Source: Puniceicoccus vermicola (GTDB lineage Bacteria > Verrucomicrobiota > Verrucomicrobiia > Opitutales > Puniceicoccaceae). Taken from it: a stretch of 64,000 nucleotides of DNA. Numbering within the stretch: position 1 is the first letter of the stretch; each line of letters starts with the position of its first letter. Below, in pieces: positions 60,148 to 64,000 of this stretch. Where the stretch lies: the NCBI RefSeq assembly GCF_014230055.1, contig NZ_JACHVA010000101.1, positions 124,001-188,000 of the forward strand. The letters run 5' to 3'. The notes under the pieces were generated by a model. The model had not been told where the DNA came from. It did no database searches and saw only the letters and a list, made by a program, of their open reading frames with translations. The position numbers were made by a program, and so were the translations under genes.

Positions 60148-61004
60148 GGTTGAGCTCTCAACAACTCTCAGAGTTAGCCAATCTTGCCTGTGAAGCTGCG
60201 GAAGGGGCGGGTGCCTTGATCGCTGGCTATGATGTGGGGGATTTTACCGTACAGCAAAAAGCTGGCGGCGACAGTCTCGCATCCCAGGTCGTGACCGAGG
60301 TCGACGAGAAGAGTCAGGCATTCATTCTGGATCGCTTGGAGTCGAGTTTTCGCCGCTATGATCTCGCTCTTTTGGCTGAGGAGGAGGCGGACGATGGCAG
60401 TCGACTGGAAAAGGACTACTTCTGGTGTATTGATCCCCTGGACGGCACCTTACCTTTCACTCGTGGGCTTCCCGGATATGCGGTCGCGATCGCCTTGGTG
60501 AGCCGGGCGGGGGAGGCCGTTATCGGTGTAGTCTATGATCCGGTCGAGAAATGTCTCTACCGTTCCGTTCAGGGACAGGGAATGACGATCAACGGGGATC
60601 GCTTTCGAGTCGATCCGATCGCCAACCGGGGTGACCAGCCGTTGAATATCTATTGCGACTGCGGACTTGCCGATTTCCCGGAAAAAGAAGCCCGCTTTCA
60701 GGAATGGGACCGTTTGGCTCGTGCGCTCGGCTACTCGGGAGCCCACTGTATCATCAGTGGTGGTGCGGTAATGAACGCATGTGCCGTCTTACAAAATCCT
60801 CCTGCGGTGTACTTCAAAAAGCCTAAAGCGCAGGCGGGTGGGGGCTCAATCTGGGATTTTGCGGCGACGGCCTGCTTGTTTCGTGAGGCTGGTGCCGTGG
60901 CTACGGATTTCGCCGGGGAGCCTTTACTCCTGAACTCGCCAGATTCAACTTTTATGAATCATTGTGGCGTCTGGTTTGGAACGGACGCGAAATCGCCGAG
61001 TTAA
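60144..61004 (+). CDS. Inositol monophosphatase/CysQ-like phosphatase
   Basis: 286 aa. The IMPase motifs are [10 protein letters not shown] (metal-binding Glu-Glu), [20 protein letters not shown] (D-P-x-D-G-T) and [20 protein letters not shown] (W-D-x-A, C-terminal metal Asp). The family hydrolyses inositol phosphates, 3'-phosphoadenosine compounds or sugar phosphates with Mg2+. It overlaps the kinase gene by 4 bp, so the two enzymes may act on one metabolite in opposite or consecutive steps. The repeat array begins 35 bp after its stop. Confidence 0.88.
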   Translation: MRLSSQQLSELANLACEAAEGAGALIAGYDVGDFTVQQKAGGDSLASQVVTEVDEKSQAFILDRLESSFRRYDLALLAEEEADDGSRLEKDYFWCIDPLDGTLPFTRGLPGYAVAIALVSRAGEAVIGVVYDPVEKCLYRSVQGQGMTINGDRFRVDPIANRGDQPLNIYCDCGLADFPEKEARFQEWDRLARALGYSGAHCIISGGAVMNACAVLQNPPAVYFKKPKAQAGGGSIWDFAATACLFREAGAVATDFAGEPLLLNSPDSTFMNHCGVWFGTDAKSPS

Positions 61005-61038
61005 CTTTTGGCGCCTGGCGGATATTTTGATCAAGAGA

Positions 61039-61606
61039 GATCCGTTGCCTTCGTGGTAAACCTTGTAGCGGAATGGCGATAGCCATTTCTACGGACAGGC
61101 GATCGGAGAAAGGGATTTCAGCGGAGGGCAACGAAATCGCTATCGCGCTTCCGTTCCGAAAGATCCGTTGCCTTCGTGGTAAACCTTGGAGAGGAATGGC
61201 GATAGCCATTTCTACGGACAGGCGATCGGAGGAAGGGATTTCAGTGGAGGGCAACGAAATCGCTATCGCGCTTCCGCTCCGGTAGATCCGTCGCCTTCGT
61301 GGTAGTCCTTGGAGAGGAATGGCGATAGCCATTTCTACGGACTGGCGGTCGGAGAAAGGGTTTTTAGCGGAGGGCAACGAAATCGCTATCGCGCTTCCGC
61401 TCCGAAAGATCTGTTTCCTTCGTGGTATTCCTTGTAGAGGAATGGCGATAGCCATTTCTACGGACTGGCGGTCGGAGAAAGGGTTTTCAGCGGAGGGCAA
61501 CGAAATCGCTATAGCGCTTCCGCTCCGAAAGATCCGTTGCCTTCGTGGCAATCGTTGTAGAGGAATGGCGATAGCCGTTTCTACGGTAAGGCGGTTGGAG
61601 AAAGGC
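61039..61606. repeat. 123-bp tandem repeat array, about 4.6 copies
   Basis: Unit starts (gatccgttg-like) are at 61039, 61162, 61285, 61408 and 61531, exactly 123 bp apart; the last unit is partial. Units differ by a few substitutions but by no indels. Each full unit contains an inverted repeat of about 20 bp matching in 17 of 20 positions: GGAATGGCGATAGCCATTTC (61070-61089 in unit 1) and GAAATCGCTATCGCGCTTCC (61133-61152). The arms are separated by 43 bases, so transcripts would fold into a chain of hairpins. Because 123 is 41 codons, long frames stay open on both strands. The array fills the gap between the convergent phosphatase and oxidoreductase genes. Confidence 0.92.
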
Positions 61607-61613
61607 TGATCCC

Positions 61614-63899
61614 TTACCGATGTGCAGCCACGGTGATGACGATCGACTTTGAGGTCGGGGTTTGGCTCGTTTCGGCGGCGGACTCTACGGGGACGAGAAC
61701 ATTGGCCTCCGGGTAATAGGCAGCGGCGCATCCCTTCGGGGTATCGTAGGGAATGACGAGGAAGAGTTCGGCGGTTCGTTCGACTCCTTGAAAGTGACTG
61801 GTGATATTAACGGGTTGTTCGGCGACGAGGTTCCGTTCCTTCATGTCCTCGCGGTTCATGAAGATTATGCGGCGTTCATTCTGGATTCCGCGGTAGCGGT
61901 CGTTGTTTCCGTAAATAGTGGTGTTGAACTGGTCGTGGCTGCGGAAGGTTTGCAGCAGGAGTTGGCCCTCCTCCAATTGAATCGGCGAGAGCGGATTGAT
62001 CGAGAATTCTGCCTTGCCACTATCGGTTTCAAAAACTCGTTCCTTGACCCCGTTGGGGAGATAGAATCCTCCCTTGCGACGGGCTCTTTGGTTAAAATCC
62101 TCAAACCCGGGAACGACTGCCTCGATCTTTTCGCGAATGCGGTCGTAGTTCTCCTCAAAGGATTCCCATGGGGTTGTTGATCGTTCTCCCAAGGTCGCGC
62201 GAGCGAGTCGGCAGATGATCGCGGGCTCGCTGAGGAGGTCAGGGGAGGCTGGTTCAAGACGTCCCTCGGAGCTTTGAATGACGCCCATTGAGTTCTCGGT
62301 GGTAACGAATTGCGGGCCACTGGCTTGAAGGTCGGTCTCGGTTCGTCCCAGGCAGGGGAGGATGAGGGCTCGATCGCCCGTGACCAAGTGTCCTCGATTG
62401 AGCTTTGTGGACACTTGGACCGTGAGGCGACATTTGCGGAGGGCGGCTGCGGTATAGTGGGTGTCCGGTGAGGCGGAGAGAAAATTCCCTCCGAGGCCGA
62501 AGAACACCTGAACTTGGCCGGCGTGCATGGCTCGAATCGCGTCGACCGTGTCGTAGCCATGTTCTCGGGGTGCCTGAAAGTCGAATACATTTTCCAAGGT
62601 TTGGAGGAAGGATTCTGGCATTTTCTCCCAGATGCCCATGGTGCGATCACCCTGAACGTTGCTGTGGCCCCGGACGGGGCAAAGTCCACTGCGGGGACGC
62701 CCAATTTTGCCGGTGATGAGATGGAGGTTTACGACTTCGCGGATCGTGGCTACGGAGTTTCGGTGTTGGGTGAGGCCCATCGCCCAGCAGGTGATGGCCT
62801 CCTCGGACTCCGTGAAAGTGCGGGTCGCCCGTCGGATCTCTTCTTCGCTGAGGCCGGATTGTTCGACGATCGTGGACCAAGAGACCTTTTCCAGATCGTC
62901 GACCATCGCTTCGTATCCACAGGTGTGTTCGGCGATGAACTTCTGGTCGATGACGCCTCCGGGGGAAGTAGCTTCGTTTTCGAGGATGCACTTGAGCATG
63001 CCTTTCAGCAGCGCGAGGTCCCCGTTGAGTCTCACAGGCAAATGCTGTGAGGCCAGAGGGGTGGCTTTGCCGAGAATGCCGGAAAGTTTTTGGGGGTGGG
63101 AGAAGGCCTTGAGTCCGGTCTCGAAAAGAGGGTTTACGGAGATGATTTTACCGCCGTTCTGAACCGTCTTTTCCAGGGAGGAGAGCATCCGCGGGTGGTT
63201 CGTTCCCGGATTTTGACCGAAGATCATGAGGCAGTCGGTCTTTTCGATATCCTCCAGAGTCACGGTGCCTTTTCCGACGCCAATCGTCTCGGTCAGGGCG
63301 CTACCGCTGGACTCATGGCACATGTTGGAGCAGTCCGGTAGGTTATTGGTGCCGAACTGGCGGGCGAAGAGCTGATAAAGGAATGCGGCCTCGTTGCTGG
63401 CTCTCCCGGAGGTATAGAAGGCCGCTTCATCGGGGCTATCCAGTGACTGGAGCTCTTCGGCAATGAGGGAGAAGGCATCGTCCCATGAGATCGGGCGGTA
63501 GTGGCTGGCCTCCTTCTCGAGAACCATGGGAGTGGTCAGCCGGCCAACATCGTTGAGCCAGTAATCCGACTGTTCCGCGAGTTCGGTTACGGAGTATTTT
63601 TCGAAAAACTCGGCCCCGATGCGCTTGCGGGTGGTTTCGGTGGCCACCGCCTTCGCCCCATTCTCGCAGAACTCAAATCGTGAGCGCTCGTCGTCCGGAT
63701 CGGGCCAGGCGCAGCTCGGGCAGTCGAAACCGCCTTTCTGGTTCAGTCGGTAGAGGGCTTGGGCACTCCGCTTCGTGCCAGCCTGTCCATGAAGATGTTT
63801 GAGGGAGTTCGTAACTGCCTTCCGGCCAACCGCTTTCTCTTTGGGAGCACCACGTTCGAGGTTCAGGAGTTTGCGAGGCGGTTCGGCGTCGGGTTGCAT
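61614..63899 (-). CDS. FdhF/YdeP-type molybdopterin oxidoreductase
   Basis: 761 aa, the usual length for the YdeP-like family. It has GGFDCPSCAWPDPDDERSRF near residue 60, with the two Cys of the family's reduced metal-binding region. Molybdopterin blocks are PISWDDAFSLIAEELQSL, FYTSGRASNEAAFLYQLFAR, DCSNMCHESSGSALTETIGV, MIFGQNPGTNHPRML, GLCPVRGHSNVQGDRTMGIW and the C-terminal RGIQNERRIIFMNREDMKER. No twin-arginine signal, so cytoplasmic. Family members are linked to acid tolerance or formate-like oxidation, but the substrate is unproven. Its stop lies within 8 bp of the end of the repeat array. An FdhD-like partner is not in the window. Confidence 0.88.
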   Translation of the reverse strand: MQPDAEPPRKLLNLERGAPKEKAVGRKAVTNSLKHLHGQAGTKRSAQALYRLNQKGGFDCPSCAWPDPDDERSRFEFCENGAKAVATETTRKRIGAEFFEKYSVTELAEQSDYWLNDVGRLTTPMVLEKEASHYRPISWDDAFSLIAEELQSLDSPDEAAFYTSGRASNEAAFLYQLFARQFGTNNLPDCSNMCHESSGSALTETIGVGKGTVTLEDIEKTDCLMIFGQNPGTNHPRMLSSLEKTVQNGGKIISVNPLFETGLKAFSHPQKLSGILGKATPLASQHLPVRLNGDLALLKGMLKCILENEATSPGGVIDQKFIAEHTCGYEAMVDDLEKVSWSTIVEQSGLSEEEIRRATRTFTESEEAITCWAMGLTQHRNSVATIREVVNLHLITGKIGRPRSGLCPVRGHSNVQGDRTMGIWEKMPESFLQTLENVFDFQAPREHGYDTVDAIRAMHAGQVQVFFGLGGNFLSASPDTHYTAAALRKCRLTVQVSTKLNRGHLVTGDRALILPCLGRTETDLQASGPQFVTTENSMGVIQSSEGRLEPASPDLLSEPAIICRLARATLGERSTTPWESFEENYDRIREKIEAVVPGFEDFNQRARRKGGFYLPNGVKERVFETDSGKAEFSINPLSPIQLEEGQLLLQTFRSHDQFNTTIYGNNDRYRGIQNERRIIFMNREDMKERNLVAEQPVNITSHFQGVERTAELFLVIPYDTPKGCAAAYYPEANVLVPVESAAETSQTPTSKSIVITVAAHR

Positions 63900-64000
63900 A
63901 GTCGGTTAGTCCAGAAAAAAGAATGAAGATTTATGGGGCGGTGCGGATGCGCTCTGGGCAGCTGTATAAATTGTATCGGTGATCCCGAAGGAAACCAATG

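Noticed and set aside
61039-61606. Possible CRISPR array
   Set aside because: The repeats are 123 bp and directly abutting, with no unique spacers, and no cas genes are nearby.
60952-61731. A 259-codon open frame on the minus strand across the repeat array, and shorter plus-strand frames in the same region
   Set aside because: The unit length of 123 bp is 41 codons, so any frame open in one unit stays open in all. The frame also overlaps the ends of two real genes, and the product is only an echo of the DNA repeat.

Overview
The window looks like chromosomal DNA of a polysaccharide-degrading member of the Verrucomicrobiota, probably the Opitutia/Puniceicoccales side. This is inference from content: three PEP-CTERM surface proteins, a Verru_Chthon-cassette protein, lone pseudopilin-like proteins beside glycosidases, two CxPxR sulfatases, a DUF5107/TPR protein, and many LacI- or GntR-type sugar-responsive regulators. 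No rRNA, tRNA, CRISPR array, phage or intact transposase was seen.

Region 1 (1-12.9 kb): a LacI regulator (cut by the left edge) is divergent from a PEP-CTERM protein, a secreted clan-A glycosidase, a pseudopilin, a GH36-type alpha-galactosidase and a cytosolic GH5-type glycosidase. A pyruvyltransferase-like gene and a soluble paralogue of the PEP-CTERM protein follow on the other strand. The 13-bp operator TCTAACWGTTAGA stands before both paralogues. A truncated araA and a jelly-roll fragment mark a deletion scar at 11.8-12.9 kb.

Region 2 (13-33 kb): a sugar-acid block (RraA-like aldolase, SDR, enolase-superfamily dehydratase, IclR) is followed by a GH39-like glycosidase, an SGNH esterase and a GH71-like protein. 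Next come a LacI regulator with its divergent PEP-CTERM and Verru_Chthon proteins, another LacI regulator, a heparinase-like lyase and a mutarotase-fold protein. An operator of form ATCGAACNGTTCGAT occurs in three intergenic gaps here.

Region 3 (33-46 kb): an AAA/DUF4143 ATPase and a large secreted protein precede a stretch rich in gene wreckage. It holds a GH39'-LacI' chimera, an esterase remnant, a DUF5107 gene broken by a TAG and a frameshift, opposed LacI' and sialidase' stubs, and a second sialidase-like stub. A GntR/LacI hybrid regulator and a sulfatase are intact.

Region 4 (46-56 kb): a minus-strand set (GH36-like, beta-helix, sulfatase) and a GntR-type regulator, divergent from a PEP-CTERM protein, a beta-helix protein and a pseudopilin. 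The motif RAATATAGATTY precedes both the regulator and the GH36 gene.

Region 5 (56-64 kb): AraC regulator, FAD oxidoreductase, an APH-type kinase overlapping an inositol-phosphatase-like gene, a 123-bp tandem repeat array, and an FdhF/YdeP-type molybdopterin oxidoreductase.

The most striking pattern is that the unit 'sugar-sensing regulator - divergent PEP-CTERM protein - pilin-like protein' occurs three times, each with its own regulator family member and operator and each tied to a different carbohydrate-active gene set. I infer a substrate-induced surface apparatus, deployed once per polysaccharide locus.
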